From: Roseibacillus sp.
GTDB taxonomy: Bacteria > Verrucomicrobiota > Verrucomicrobiia > Verrucomicrobiales > Akkermansiaceae
Length of the DNA stretch: 58,995 nucleotides
Reading direction: 5' to 3'
Assembly: GCA_028821775.1 (NCBI GenBank)
Contig: JAPKFB010000029.1
Span: 1 to 58,995 of the forward strand
Below are positions 17,776 through 27,388 of this stretch, piece after piece. The notes below the pieces were generated by a model. The model searched no databases and was not told the DNA's origin. It was given only the letters and a program-made list of their open reading frames with translations. The first letter of the stretch is position 1. Every line of letters starts with the position of its first letter. The position numbers and the translations under genes are program-made.

Positions 17776-20007
17776 ATGAGAATCTACGGCCCCTCTTTTC
17801 TCACTCTCCTGGTTGCGCTTTGCGCCCAGGCTCAAGGCCCCCTCCCGCTCGACCGGATCGTCATCGGAGGTGACAACCGCATGCAGTTCGAGGTCTCCTC
17901 CACCACAGATCACTACTACGTACTCTACTTCCAACCCGAACTAGATGACCCCACGGGAGAGTTTCCCGTTGCGCTCAAGCTTGGCTCAGCGGGCACCACC
18001 GTGCTCAGCGATCAACTGGGCCTCACTCCGGGGAGCGGCTTCTATCGAGTGGAAGAACACCTTCGCTCCCAAGCGGTCGACCTCGATCGCGATGGGATCA
18101 ACGACGTGGTCGAACTCACCGACCCCACCCGTGGACGACTCGCTCCGCTGAATGCAGCACCGCCGGTCTCATTCACGGATGGCGTCTGCCTCATTCCCGA
18201 TCGCCAGACCTTTCGCGACCTCTCCTACCAGGGCGACGACGTCGTGATCGACTTCCACCTCTCCGGGCTTGAGTTCGTGAAGTTCTTCATCCTGGAGGCT
18301 CACACCGACAACCCGACTGTCTACTTCATGAACACCAACACCCACCGGGCGCACTTCCTCTTCGGCCGGGAAGTCAATCTTCCCGGCGGCCCCTTCGGCG
18401 GAGCCAACGCGATGCGGGGGGAAATCGTCTACCATCCCTTCCTCACCGCCCCAAATGGGAAACCCGGAGTCTATCGTTTCGAGTTCGAACCGGGCGACGG
18501 CTATCCCTTCGACCGGGTCCAACTCGCGCATGAACTCCTCGCCGCCAACATGCCCTTTCTCGAAAACAACCTCATCTTTTTCCCCTTCGGCTTGGCCTTT
18601 CCCCCCTACGAACGGGATAAGGACCTTTTCGACGCATCCCGTATTCCCATCTTCCTGGAGGATGATCTCTACGGAGACATCAGCTTCCTTCCCCTCAACA
18701 TCGCCCAGGGCTTCGGACTGCTCCGCGTCCTGGGACCGAACGAGCAACCCGGAACCCGCGAGATCGTCATCTTCGAGTCCCTGCCAAACGAACTCCCGCG
18801 CGTCGGGGGCGTCATCACCACCGTCCCCCAGACACCTCTCTCCCACGTCAACTTGCGCGCCATTCAGGACAATATCCCCAATGCCTACCTCCGCGACGCT
18901 CTCGCCAACCAGGAAGTCAGCTCCCTCATCGGGAAGTACGTTTCCTTCCGGGTCAACGCCGATGAATTCGAACTCCGCGAAGCCACCCTCGCCGAAGTGG
19001 AAGCCCACCACGTTGCCCTGCGCCCTGCTGATCCGCAGTTTCCTGTCCGCAACCTCAGCGTCACATCCTTTCAGTCTCTCGACACGATCGGCTTCAGCGA
19101 TTCCGACGCCTTCGGAGTGAAGTCCGCCAACCTCGCTACCCTGCGCACTCTCAACCTCGGCTCAGAGGTCGTCCCCGACGGCTTCGCGCTCCCCTTCTAC
19201 TTTTATGACGAGTACATGAAGTTCAACGGCTTCTACGACGCCCTCAGCGCCCTGCTCTCCGATCCGGACTTTGAGAGCGATCTCCTGAAACGCGACGAGA
19301 TGCTCAAGAACTTCCGCAAGGACCTCAAGGTCGGGGTCATGCCGCTTTGGATGGTCAACGAACTCACCGCCCTGCAGTTCTCCTTCCCATTCGGGACTTC
19401 CATCCGATGCCGATCGAGCACCAACAACGAGGATCTTCCCGGTTTCAGCGGCGCCGGCCTCTATGACTCCTTCACCCACCATCCAGACGAGCACCACCTT
19501 CAGAAATCGATCAAGCAACTCTACGCCAGCCTCTTCAATTTTCGCGCCTTCGAAGAGCGCGCCTTCTTCCGCATCGACCATTTTTCCACTGCCATGGGAG
19601 TCCTCCTCCATCCCAGCTTCCAAAACGAGCGGGCCAACGGTGTCGCCGTGACGGATGACCCCATCTATCAGACCATCGGCTACTACTACCTGAATACCCA
19701 GGTGGGCGAGAACCTGGTGACCAATCCGGAGGCCGATTCAATTCCGGAAGAGATCCTCCTCAACATCACTGCGCTCACCAACACCCCCTACCAACTCGTG
19801 CGCTCCTCAAACCAGCTCGCAGAGGGCTCCCTGATCTTGACGCAAGCCTACCAGAACCAACTCGAACCCATCCTCACGACCATCCACGCGCACTTCCGCA
19901 CCCTCTACGAAATTCCCGCTCAGGACCAATTCGCGATGGAAGTGGAGTTCAAAATCACCGCCCAAGGTAATCTCGCCATCAAGCAGGCTCGTCCGTGGCT
20001 CTTTTGA
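17776..20007 (+). CDS. Exported PEP-synthase-like protein with permuted swivel and ATP-grasp domains
   Basis: The 743-residue protein begins with a clear signal peptide (MRIYGPSFLTLLVALCAQAQ). A Ca-binding-like loop DLDRDGIND lies at 102-110. An unassigned domain spans about 130-330. A swivel-like element follows with TPLSHVNLRA (353-362), His357 being the candidate phosphohistidine. A PPDK/PEP-synthase ATP-grasp domain then starts near FGVKSANLATL (446-456). It continues with RSSTNNEDLPGFSGAGLYDS (546-565), NGVAVTDDP (621-629) and IKQARPW (735-741). In ordinary PEP synthase the ATP-grasp domain precedes the swivel domain and a PEP barrel follows; here the order is swapped and the barrel is missing. 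Export is odd for an ATP-using enzyme. It lies 72 bp upstream of eboE. Confidence 0.85.
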   Translation: MRIYGPSFLTLLVALCAQAQGPLPLDRIVIGGDNRMQFEVSSTTDHYYVLYFQPELDDPTGEFPVALKLGSAGTTVLSDQLGLTPGSGFYRVEEHLRSQAVDLDRDGINDVVELTDPTRGRLAPLNAAPPVSFTDGVCLIPDRQTFRDLSYQGDDVVIDFHLSGLEFVKFFILEAHTDNPTVYFMNTNTHRAHFLFGREVNLPGGPFGGANAMRGEIVYHPFLTAPNGKPGVYRFEFEPGDGYPFDRVQLAHELLAANMPFLENNLIFFPFGLAFPPYERDKDLFDASRIPIFLEDDLYGDISFLPLNIAQGFGLLRVLGPNEQPGTREIVIFESLPNELPRVGGVITTVPQTPLSHVNLRAIQDNIPNAYLRDALANQEVSSLIGKYVSFRVNADEFELREATLAEVEAHHVALRPADPQFPVRNLSVTSFQSLDTIGFSDSDAFGVKSANLATLRTLNLGSEVVPDGFALPFYFYDEYMKFNGFYDALSALLSDPDFESDLLKRDEMLKNFRKDLKVGVMPLWMVNELTALQFSFPFGTSIRCRSSTNNEDLPGFSGAGLYDSFTHHPDEHHLQKSIKQLYASLFNFRAFEERAFFRIDHFSTAMGVLLHPSFQNERANGVAVTDDPIYQTIGYYYLNTQVGENLVTNPEADSIPEEILLNITALTNTPYQLVRSSNQLAEGSLILTQAYQNQLEPILTTIHAHFRTLYEIPAQDQFAMEVEFKITAQGNLAIKQARPWLF

Positions 20008-20079
20008 CGCTCTTCCCCTCGCGCACAATTCCCAACTTTTTTCGGGTCCATTCGCGTCCAATCGTGGTTAATCCCCAGC

Positions 20080-21225
20080 GTGCAACTCGATCACAACCAT
20101 CACCTCGCCTACTGCACCAATATCCATCCCGCTGAATCGTGGGTGGAAACCTTGGGCGCCCTGCAGAAGCATACCCTCATGGTTCGCGACCAGATCTCGC
20201 CCCATGACCCCTACGCCATCGGCCTGCGACTTTCCGCCCGGGCCGCCGATGAACTTCTCCAGGACGATCACCTCTCCCGCTTTGAAGCCTGGCTCGCCCG
20301 GGAACACTGCTACGTCTTCACCATCAACGGATTTCCCTACGGCGCCTTCCATGGAACCCGTGTGAAGGAAAATGTCTACCGTCCTGACTGGTCCACTCCC
20401 GAACGGCTCCACTACACCAACCAACTCTTCGACATCATCTCGCGACTCGCCCCCGATGGGGTGGATGGATCGGTCTCCACCCTTCCCGGTTCCTTCAAGG
20501 CCTTCCATGCCGACGAGTCCGTCATTTTCGCCAACCTCGAGTCCTGTGCCCGCCACCTCGAAGCTCTCTCGGACAGGACCGACTGCGACCTCCACCTCGG
20601 CCTCGAACCCGAACCACTGGGTCATTTCGAAAACACTCAGGACACCCTCGCTTTCTTCGACCGTCTCCTCGACCAGGCGGGCGACCCCGACCTCCTCCGC
20701 CGCCGCCTCGGCATCAACTACGACACCTGCCACTTCGCAGTCGAGTTCGATGACTGCCGCGAATCCCTCGACGCCTTCCGCTCCGCCGGCCTGCGTATCA
20801 GCAAGGTGCATCTCTCCAACGCCCTCGCCTTCGACCTCAGCAACGCAAGCGCTCTCGAATCCATCAGGCAGTTCGATGAACCCACCTACCTCCATCAACT
20901 CATCCTCCAGAGCGGCTCCGCTCTCCAACGCTTCACTGATCTCCCCGAAGCCCTGCCCCTGCTTGAAGGTGCCCCCGTAATCCCGGAAGCGCCGGGCGAA
21001 GCAAGGGTCCATTTCCACATCCCCCTCTACTCCGATCCTTCCTCCCCTCTCCGCTCCACCAAGGAACACGTCACCGATCTCCTCGCCTACCGTCGTGACC
21101 ACCCGGAGTTCTGCACGCACTTTGAAATCGAAACCTACACCTGGGGCGTCCTCCCCGGTGACTTGCAAAAACCCATCGTGGACCAGATCGTCGAAGAATA
21201 CCGCTGGGTCCTCGGACAACTCTAA
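20080..21225 (+). CDS. eboE: EboE-type sugar-isomerase-like protein
   Basis: The 381-residue protein starts at a GTG and opens with DHNHHLAYCTNIHPAESW, the EboE signature CTNIHPxE. Further family features are GFPYGAFHGTRVKENVYRPDW, LGLEPEPLGHFEN and NYDTCHFAVEF, which are TIM-barrel metal-site segments related to xylose-isomerase-like enzymes. In known ebo clusters EboE works with EboA-D in trafficking a metabolite to the periplasm; its reaction is not known. It is followed 61 bp later by eboC and preceded by the exported ATP-grasp gene, all co-directional, so a three-gene transcript is plausible. Confidence 0.88.
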   Translation: MQLDHNHHLAYCTNIHPAESWVETLGALQKHTLMVRDQISPHDPYAIGLRLSARAADELLQDDHLSRFEAWLAREHCYVFTINGFPYGAFHGTRVKENVYRPDWSTPERLHYTNQLFDIISRLAPDGVDGSVSTLPGSFKAFHADESVIFANLESCARHLEALSDRTDCDLHLGLEPEPLGHFENTQDTLAFFDRLLDQAGDPDLLRRRLGINYDTCHFAVEFDDCRESLDAFRSAGLRISKVHLSNALAFDLSNASALESIRQFDEPTYLHQLILQSGSALQRFTDLPEALPLLEGAPVIPEAPGEARVHFHIPLYSDPSSPLRSTKEHVTDLLAYRRDHPEFCTHFEIETYTWGVLPGDLQKPIVDQIVEEYRWVLGQL

Positions 21226-21286
21226 CCGTCGCGTTTCCTTGCCTTCCCCTTCGCTGTTCAATCAACCCGCGCCACGCAATCCACAC

Positions 21287-22360
21287 ATGCCAGCCACCTC
21301 CCGCCAGCGCCTCATCGATCTCCTCGCCATCGGGCGGGTGGCCAACTTACCCACCGTGTGGTCGAATGTCATTGTGGGCTTCCTCCTCGCCTGGAGCTCC
21401 GTTGATTTGGACTTTCTCGCCCAACTGCACACCGAAGAGATCACCCTCGATGGCAGCATCGCCAATCTCCTCGTCCTCCTCATCGGTACGACCGCGGCCT
21501 ATCTCTTTGGGACCTTTCTCAACGACTGGAAAGACGCCGCCTTTGATCGCGAACATCGTCCCGAGCGTGCCATCCCGAGTGGTCGTTGGTCCCCCTCTGC
21601 CATTCTTGGTTTCGCGATCGTCTTCGCCTCCGTCGCCACCGCTGGCTTCCTCTTCCTGGGAATCTCGAATATCCTCATTCTCGTCGTCGGCCTCGTCCTC
21701 CTGGCCTGCATTGTCATCTACACCCTCATGCACAAGGTGAGCCCGCTCGCGATCATTCCGATGGGACTCTGCCGAACCCTCCTCTACCTCCTCGGCTTCT
21801 TGGCCGTCTATGTCCCCACCCTCCTGAATCAATCCTTCGCACCCGCCCCCGGGCCTCTGGCCCCGGCCTCTCCGCTGAGCGATCTGCGCCATCATTCCCT
21901 CCTCATCCTCCTCCTCATGGCCATGGGCATTCTTTGCTACGTCGCCGGTCTCTCCCTCGCCGCCCGCTACGAGAGCCGCCCCGAGAACCTCAAGGTTCCG
22001 CGCGGATTTCTCTGGATGCTCATCTTCTTCCCCTTCCTCACCCACACCTGGTGGTGGCTTTGGAATCGCCCCCCCTTTCTCGAAGGTTGGCACCTCGCCA
22101 TCCCGGTTCTCTGCGGGCTCCTTCCCTTTTTCCTTTGGACCGTGCGCGCCCTGTTCATCCTCAAGAACTTCATTCCGAGATTCGTCTCCCGTGCCTTGGC
22201 GGGACTTTGTCTCGTCGATCTCCTCGCCTTCCCGGGGATCGCCGCAACCATTCGCACAGGCTGGACCTCCCTCGACAGCGCCCCCCTCCTCCTCGCCTTC
22301 ATTCCCCTCACCCTCTTCATCTTCGCGCTTCTTCTCCAACGCATCGCCCCGGCCACTTGA
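21287..22360 (+). CDS. eboC: EboC-type UbiA-family prenyltransferase
   Basis: The 357-residue integral membrane protein has about nine hydrophobic helices. The UbiA metal/diphosphate motif is NDWKDAAFDREHRPERAIPSG-like at 79-99, and the C-terminal half is long and hydrophobic. UbiA enzymes attach prenyl groups to aromatic or sugar acceptors; EboC is the prenyltransferase of ebo clusters. Placement directly after eboE supports this over a menaquinone or heme pathway enzyme. The ATG at 21287 is preceded by CACACA without a clear ribosome-binding site. It converges on recN across 120 bp. Confidence 0.88.
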   Translation: MPATSRQRLIDLLAIGRVANLPTVWSNVIVGFLLAWSSVDLDFLAQLHTEEITLDGSIANLLVLLIGTTAAYLFGTFLNDWKDAAFDREHRPERAIPSGRWSPSAILGFAIVFASVATAGFLFLGISNILILVVGLVLLACIVIYTLMHKVSPLAIIPMGLCRTLLYLLGFLAVYVPTLLNQSFAPAPGPLAPASPLSDLRHHSLLILLLMAMGILCYVAGLSLAARYESRPENLKVPRGFLWMLIFFPFLTHTWWWLWNRPPFLEGWHLAIPVLCGLLPFFLWTVRALFILKNFIPRFVSRALAGLCLVDLLAFPGIAATIRTGWTSLDSAPLLLAFIPLTLFIFALLLQRIAPAT

Positions 22361-22480
22361 GTGATCCCCCGATCGCCCGGCCTCCAACCCCCCAACTCTG
22401 AATCTGGGTTTTTATTGTTGGAGATCGCCCGGCCCATCGCCCTCCATTCGAGGAAGATCCCGCCCACCTCCGAGCCTTGC

Positions 22481-24136
22481 TCATTTCTGCCTCAGCAAAC
22501 TTTTCGCCATCGACTTGGCCTCCTTGCTCTCTCCACCCAACATCCGCATGAGCTCTTCAATCCGCTCGTCCCCATTCACCTCCTGCAAGGAGGAGAGGGT
22601 TCTTCCCTTGCTCACTCTTTTCTGCACCAGGAAATGCTGGGAAGCCATCGCCGCGACCTGGGGAAAGTGCGTGATGGCCACCACTTGATGCTTCGCTCCA
22701 AGAACCGCCATCTTCTCGCCCACCGCGCGTGCGATCTCCCCTCCAACATTGGCATCGATCTCATCAAAGACCATCAGGGGCGTGCGATCCTGCTTCGCCA
22801 AGGCGCTCTTGATCGACAACATCACGCGGGATATCTCTCCGCTGGAAGCGATCTGCCGCAGTGGTTTGAGGGGCTCACCCGGATTCGGTCCAAAGCCAAA
22901 TTCCACCCGCTCCAATCCCCCCAAGGAGGGCGCCTCCAAGGGGTGGAGATTCACCTCAAAGGCCGCCTGCTTGAATCCAAGCTCCGCAAGATGCTTGCGA
23001 ATCTCCTTCGCCAGGCGCGGAGCGGCCTTGCGCCGCTTCTCACTCAGGATCGCCCCCGCCGTGACCACCGCCCCACGGGCGGCTTCCGCTTCCTCGGCCA
23101 GCTGCGCCAACAATTCTCCCCGATTCTCCACTGTCCCCAAGCGCTCCGCGGCCTTCGCCCCACTTTCCACCACCTCCTCCAAGGTCGGTCCGTACTTCTG
23201 CTTGAGATTCTCTAACAAGTCCACTCGTTCCTCCAAGGCCGCGGCCTGTGCCGGATCGAGATCGATCTCACCCAAATAGTGCTCCAACTCGCGCCCCAGG
23301 TCTTCAAGTTCCACCACCGTAGTTTCCAATCCGCCGGTCCATTCGCGCGCCGCCGGATCATTCTTCTCAATCTCACCGACGAGACGCTGCAGCTCGCGCA
23401 CCCGGTCCATCACGCCCGTCCCCTCGTCATTCACGATCCCTACCGCCTGCCCCGTGACCTCCACCAACTTCGCGCTGTTGGAGGCCCGCTTGTAGCGCTC
23501 CTGCAACTCTCCTTCCACAGCCGGATCGATCTCCGCCCCTTCAATTTCCTGCACCTGGTGCCGCAGCAATTCCAATTCCTGCTCACCGGCCTCCTCGGCA
23601 TCGTGCAATTCCTCCCATCGCGCTTGCTTCGCCCGCCACTCCGACCAGCTCTCACGGTAGGCCTCCCCCAGAGTGCCGGCCCCAGCATAGGCATCAAGCA
23701 TCAGCAGCTGTCGCTCGACCGAGAGAAGCGACTGATGATCATGGGGCCCGTGGAGATCCACCAGGTTCTGACCGATCGCCTTCAGCACGCTCAGGGTGGC
23801 CGGTGAATTGTTCACAAACTGCCTGTTCGATGACGACCCCACCACCCGCTTCACGAGGAGTTGGCCCTCTTCACAAGGATCGAGTCCCATCTCTGCCAGG
23901 ACTCGGTTCACCGCGCTCGGATCGGGCAGATCAAACACCGCTTCCACTTGGCAGGTTTCCTCGCCGGTGCGAATCATTCCCTTGTCTGCACGCTCGCCGA
24001 GCACAAGCTTCAACGCACCCACGATGACTGACTTTCCCGCGCCGGTCTCGCCGGTCACTCCGACCAGGCCACCGCCGAGTTCCCAATCAAGTCGTTCTAC
24101 AAGGGCCAGGTTTCGAATTTTTAGGAGACTTAGCAT
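22481..24136 (-). CDS. recN: DNA repair ATPase RecN
   Basis: RecN is an SMC-like ATPase that acts at double-strand breaks. The 551-residue product has Walker A GETGAGKS (29-36), a central coiled-coil region rich in Glu/Ala (about 150-370), the signature SSGEISRVMLSIK, and Walker B LMVFDEIDANVGGE. Family motifs LVDLHGPHDHQSLL and ITHFPQVAAMA are present. It is divergent from gtrA across 68 bp. Confidence 0.97.
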   Translation of the reverse strand: MLSLLKIRNLALVERLDWELGGGLVGVTGETGAGKSVIVGALKLVLGERADKGMIRTGEETCQVEAVFDLPDPSAVNRVLAEMGLDPCEEGQLLVKRVVGSSSNRQFVNNSPATLSVLKAIGQNLVDLHGPHDHQSLLSVERQLLMLDAYAGAGTLGEAYRESWSEWRAKQARWEELHDAEEAGEQELELLRHQVQEIEGAEIDPAVEGELQERYKRASNSAKLVEVTGQAVGIVNDEGTGVMDRVRELQRLVGEIEKNDPAAREWTGGLETTVVELEDLGRELEHYLGEIDLDPAQAAALEERVDLLENLKQKYGPTLEEVVESGAKAAERLGTVENRGELLAQLAEEAEAARGAVVTAGAILSEKRRKAAPRLAKEIRKHLAELGFKQAAFEVNLHPLEAPSLGGLERVEFGFGPNPGEPLKPLRQIASSGEISRVMLSIKSALAKQDRTPLMVFDEIDANVGGEIARAVGEKMAVLGAKHQVVAITHFPQVAAMASQHFLVQKRVSKGRTLSSLQEVNGDERIEELMRMLGGESKEAKSMAKSLLRQK

Positions 24137-24204
24137 CCGCTCTTCTTAATCACGGGCGATTATGCAACCATCCCTCCGCGTTTCAATCGCAGCCACTCCC
24201 CCGC

Positions 24205-24693
24205 GTGAAATTTCCCAATCGCGAGACCCTCACCCGCTGGTTCCTCACCCGCAACACGCCTGTTTTTGTGCAGATTGCCAAGTACGGTGCCTCCGGAGCG
24301 ATCGGCGCGGCGATCCTCGTTGGGACCGTCCTGGCCCTCTCCCTCTCCCTCTTTCCCGCTCTGGACTCGTCCCTCATCGATGGCGAACCCGTCAGCGATG
24401 CCCTGCGCCAGCGAAATCTCATTATTAACAACATCATCGCCTTCCCCCTGGCAAACCTCGTCGTTTACCTCCTCAATGCCTGGCTCGTGTTCACCCCGGG
24501 ACGGCACTCGCGCGGGAAGGAATTTGCCATCTTCACTCTCATCACCGCCCTCAGCCACTTCACCGGCATCCTCGCGGGTCCTTTTCTCATCGAACGATTC
24601 GGCATCACCACCATCGTCGCCCAGCTCTCCCTGGTCACCACCTCCACACTCGTGAATTTTCTCTGCCGCAAGTTTATCGTCTTCGCTCGATGA
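24205..24693 (+). CDS. GtrA-family membrane protein
   Basis: The 162-residue protein has four predicted membrane helices and the GtrA pattern QIAKYGASGAIGAA, then NNIIAFPLANLVVYLLNAWLVF and the end NFLCRKFIVF. GtrA-like proteins help move or modify polyprenyl-linked sugars at the inner membrane. A GTG at 24205 is the likely start. It opens an operon: the MBL-fold gene begins 12 bp later. Confidence 0.88.
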   Translation: MKFPNRETLTRWFLTRNTPVFVQIAKYGASGAIGAAILVGTVLALSLSLFPALDSSLIDGEPVSDALRQRNLIINNIIAFPLANLVVYLLNAWLVFTPGRHSRGKEFAIFTLITALSHFTGILAGPFLIERFGITTIVAQLSLVTTSTLVNFLCRKFIVFAR

Positions 24694-24705
24694 CCCTTCC
24701 GAACC

Positions 24706-25542
24706 GTGAGTCCTGACCTCCAAACCACCGTCACCTTCCTCGGAACCGGAACCTCGGTCGGCGTGCCGGTCATTGGGTGCGACTGCCCGGTCTGCACCTC
24801 CGGACATCCCGGCAATGTGCGCACCCGCTGTTCACTCCACCTCCAAACCCCCGAGGTCTCGGTCCTCATCGACACCGGTCCCGATCTCCGCGAACAGGCC
24901 CTGCGCGAGAATCTTCGCGAAGTCGATGCCGTCCTCTACACTCACGCCCATCTCGATCACGTCGCCGGCTTCGATGAGTTGCGCGCCTTCTGCTGGCATC
25001 GGGACGATCCCCTTCCGCTCCATGCCGGCCCCGAAACGGTCGAGGCCCTCCGCAGCATGTTCCCCTGGGCCATGGAGAACACCCACCGCGGCTATGTGCG
25101 CCCCGAGATCCACCTCCTCGAGGGCTCCTTCCCGATCGGCGACCTCACCGTCACGCCCTTCCCCGTCGAGCATGCGTCGATGGAAACCTTCGGCTTCCTC
25201 TTCACTCTTCCCGACCGGAGCTCGCTTGCTTATGTGAGCGACGTCAAAGTCATTCCGGACTCCAGTCTGGCTCTCCTCCAGGATCTTGATCTCCTCATCA
25301 TCGATGCCCTCCGCATGGAGGACCACCCCACTCACCTGACCTTGAACGATTCGCTCGCCCTTGCGGCCTCTCTCCAACCCCGGCAAACCCTCTTCACCCA
25401 CCTCGCACACGAGATCGACTACGACCTCATCACCACACAACTTCCCCCCGACATCGCCCTCGCTCGCGATGGACTGAAGTTGCGCTTCGTGGCCAATTTA
25501 CCTTGCGCTATAGTTGCACCAACCGAAGCAAGCTCCTCATGA
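24706..25542 (+). CDS. PhnP-like metallo-beta-lactamase-fold hydrolase
   Basis: The 278-residue protein starts at GTG with TFLGTGTSVGVPVIGCDCPVC, the opening of PhnP-type MBL phosphodiesterases. The Cys pair is the extra zinc site seen in PhnP. Metal ligands are in THAHLDHVAG, VEHASME, SDVK and the late FTHLAHEIDYD. PhnP cleaves cyclic phosphodiesters, but many cousins have unknown substrates and no phosphonate genes are near. Its stop overlaps the start of the TIGR03790 gene by four bases (ATGA), indicating translational coupling. Confidence 0.88.
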   Translation: MSPDLQTTVTFLGTGTSVGVPVIGCDCPVCTSGHPGNVRTRCSLHLQTPEVSVLIDTGPDLREQALRENLREVDAVLYTHAHLDHVAGFDELRAFCWHRDDPLPLHAGPETVEALRSMFPWAMENTHRGYVRPEIHLLEGSFPIGDLTVTPFPVEHASMETFGFLFTLPDRSSLAYVSDVKVIPDSSLALLQDLDLLIIDALRMEDHPTHLTLNDSLALAASLQPRQTLFTHLAHEIDYDLITTQLPPDIALARDGLKLRFVANLPCAIVAPTEASSS

Positions 25543-27125
25543 ATCGCCTCCCTCTCTGCCTCGTTCTCGCCCTGAGCAGCACACTCCTGCTAGCCGCGCC
25601 CAAACCCGTGCCGCCTGAGGCCGTGGTTATTCTCTACAACTCCGCGGAGGCCGAATCGAAGATCCTCGCGAAGCACTATGCCGCCGCGCGAAAGATCCCC
25701 AGGGAAAACCTCGTGGGACTCCCTCTTCCCAAGACCGATGAGATCTCCCGCCTCGACTACGTCGCCCAACTTCGCGATCCGCTTCGCAGGATCTTCGATG
25801 AGCGCAAGTGGTGGCAGCGCGCCAAGGGGGCCTCCGGCCTGGTCGAGCCGATTTCTAACAGTATCCGCTTTCTGGTCACCATGCGTGGGGTCCCCTTCAA
25901 GATTGCCCGCACTCCGGATACCATTCCCGAGAAGTCACGCGCCCGTCGCCCCTTTGCCGCGGACATGAAAGGCAATGAGGCCTCGGTCGACTCGGAACTC
26001 ATCCTCCTCGGGGTCGAAGGCTATCCCCTCGTTGGTCACATCAACAATCCTTACTTCCGCAGGGATGAGTCCATCATGACCCCCAAGAACACCGCCTTCC
26101 TGATCGTCGGCCGCCTTGATGGCCCCTCCTTCACCCTCTGCAAACGCCTGGTCGATGACGCCCTTGCAGTTGAGAAGACCGGCTTGTGGGGAATGGCTTA
26201 TCTCGACCTTGCCAAGAAGGGCGCCAACTACGAGGCGGGAGATACCTGGATCGAAAATGTCGGCAAGTTGAACAAGCCTCTCGGTATCCCCACCGTCTTC
26301 AACCGTCATCGCGACACCTTCGTGACCAACTATCCCATGCGCGAAGCCGCGATCTACTTCGGTTGGTACGCCGGCGGACGCAATGGCCCGCTCCTCAACG
26401 AGGATTTCAGTTTTCGGCAGGGCGCAGTGGCAGTCCACCTTCACTCCTTCAGCGCCTTCCAACTTCGCGATCCTCAAAAGCGTTGGTCCGGTCCAATCCT
26501 CTCCAAGGGAGCCGCAGCCACCCTCGGGAATGTCTACGAACCTTTCCTCCACCTCACCCACTACTTCGACATCTTCCACCAACGCCTCTTGCACGGCTAC
26601 ACCATCGGCGAGGCCGCTCAGATGGCCATTCCCGGTATTTCCTGGCAAGGCGTCCTCCTCGGAGATCCTCTCTACCGCCCCTTCCCTCCTGCTCTCGCAT
26701 TCGATCTCAAGGAACGCGAAGACCGCGACTTCAAGGTGCTGCGCAGGGGATTTGATCAATGGAAGGACGATCCCGAAACCCTTGTGGCCAAGCTCCGCAC
26801 TGCCGCCAACAAAATGAACAGCGGAATCATTTTCGAAGCGCTCGGGCTTCTCGCCCGCGAAAACGGACAAGAGGAACAAGCCGCCGCCTTTTTTACTTCC
26901 GCCTCTGACAAGTATCACAGCGAAGTTGATCGACTCCGCCAGACCCTCAACATCGTCGACATCTACCGCACCGCCGGAAACAAGGACGCGGCCATCCTCC
27001 TCCTTCGCGAAGCGGAGCCCCGTTTCGCCAAAATCCCCGAGGGCAAGGCCGTCACCGCTCTCCTCAACATCATCGACCCGCCTGCCCCACCCCCGGTCAA
27101 AATTGGTCCTAAAAAGTCAAGATAG
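25539..27125 (+). CDS. TIGR03790-family secreted protein
   Basis: The 528-residue protein has a signal peptide (MNRLPLCLVLALSSTLLLA) and then VVILYNSAEAESKILAKHYAAARKIP, the defining start of TIGR03790. A late segment GISWQGVLLGDPLYRPF resembles the end of caspase/gingipain-like folds. A C-terminal helical part (about 410-520) looks TPR-like. Function is unknown; homologues occur in Planctomycetota, Verrucomicrobiota and Acidobacteriota. The ATG at 25539 is chosen because of the ATGA overlap with the upstream gene. Confidence 0.85.
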   Translation: MNRLPLCLVLALSSTLLLAAPKPVPPEAVVILYNSAEAESKILAKHYAAARKIPRENLVGLPLPKTDEISRLDYVAQLRDPLRRIFDERKWWQRAKGASGLVEPISNSIRFLVTMRGVPFKIARTPDTIPEKSRARRPFAADMKGNEASVDSELILLGVEGYPLVGHINNPYFRRDESIMTPKNTAFLIVGRLDGPSFTLCKRLVDDALAVEKTGLWGMAYLDLAKKGANYEAGDTWIENVGKLNKPLGIPTVFNRHRDTFVTNYPMREAAIYFGWYAGGRNGPLLNEDFSFRQGAVAVHLHSFSAFQLRDPQKRWSGPILSKGAAATLGNVYEPFLHLTHYFDIFHQRLLHGYTIGEAAQMAIPGISWQGVLLGDPLYRPFPPALAFDLKEREDRDFKVLRRGFDQWKDDPETLVAKLRTAANKMNSGIIFEALGLLARENGQEEQAAAFFTSASDKYHSEVDRLRQTLNIVDIYRTAGNKDAAILLLREAEPRFAKIPEGKAVTALLNIIDPPAPPPVKIGPKKSR

Positions 27126-27388
27126 CTTGGTGAATCCTCCCGCTCAAACGAGCGTCTCGGCGAGCCTCCCTTCGGCCCGGCGCCTTCCACGGAGAGGATC
27201 CCTCAATTCACACCCATGCCTCCCCCAAACTGGCTTCCCAGCGGAAATTACCCCACTTGGGCCTCTTCCCCCGGCGTAAGGCCCTTATAACCACACGAAT
27301 GGGTAACTCCAAGTCGGGCATTCTTGCTGGAAGCCCGTCACTTTGATTGTATTTTCGGGATCTAGCCCATCAACGTAAAATCCACAAC

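Noticed and set aside
22390..22420. Possible terminator CCCAACTCTGAATCTGGGTTTTT between eboC and recN
   Set aside because: Only a 4-bp outer stem pairs, so the T run alone is not enough.
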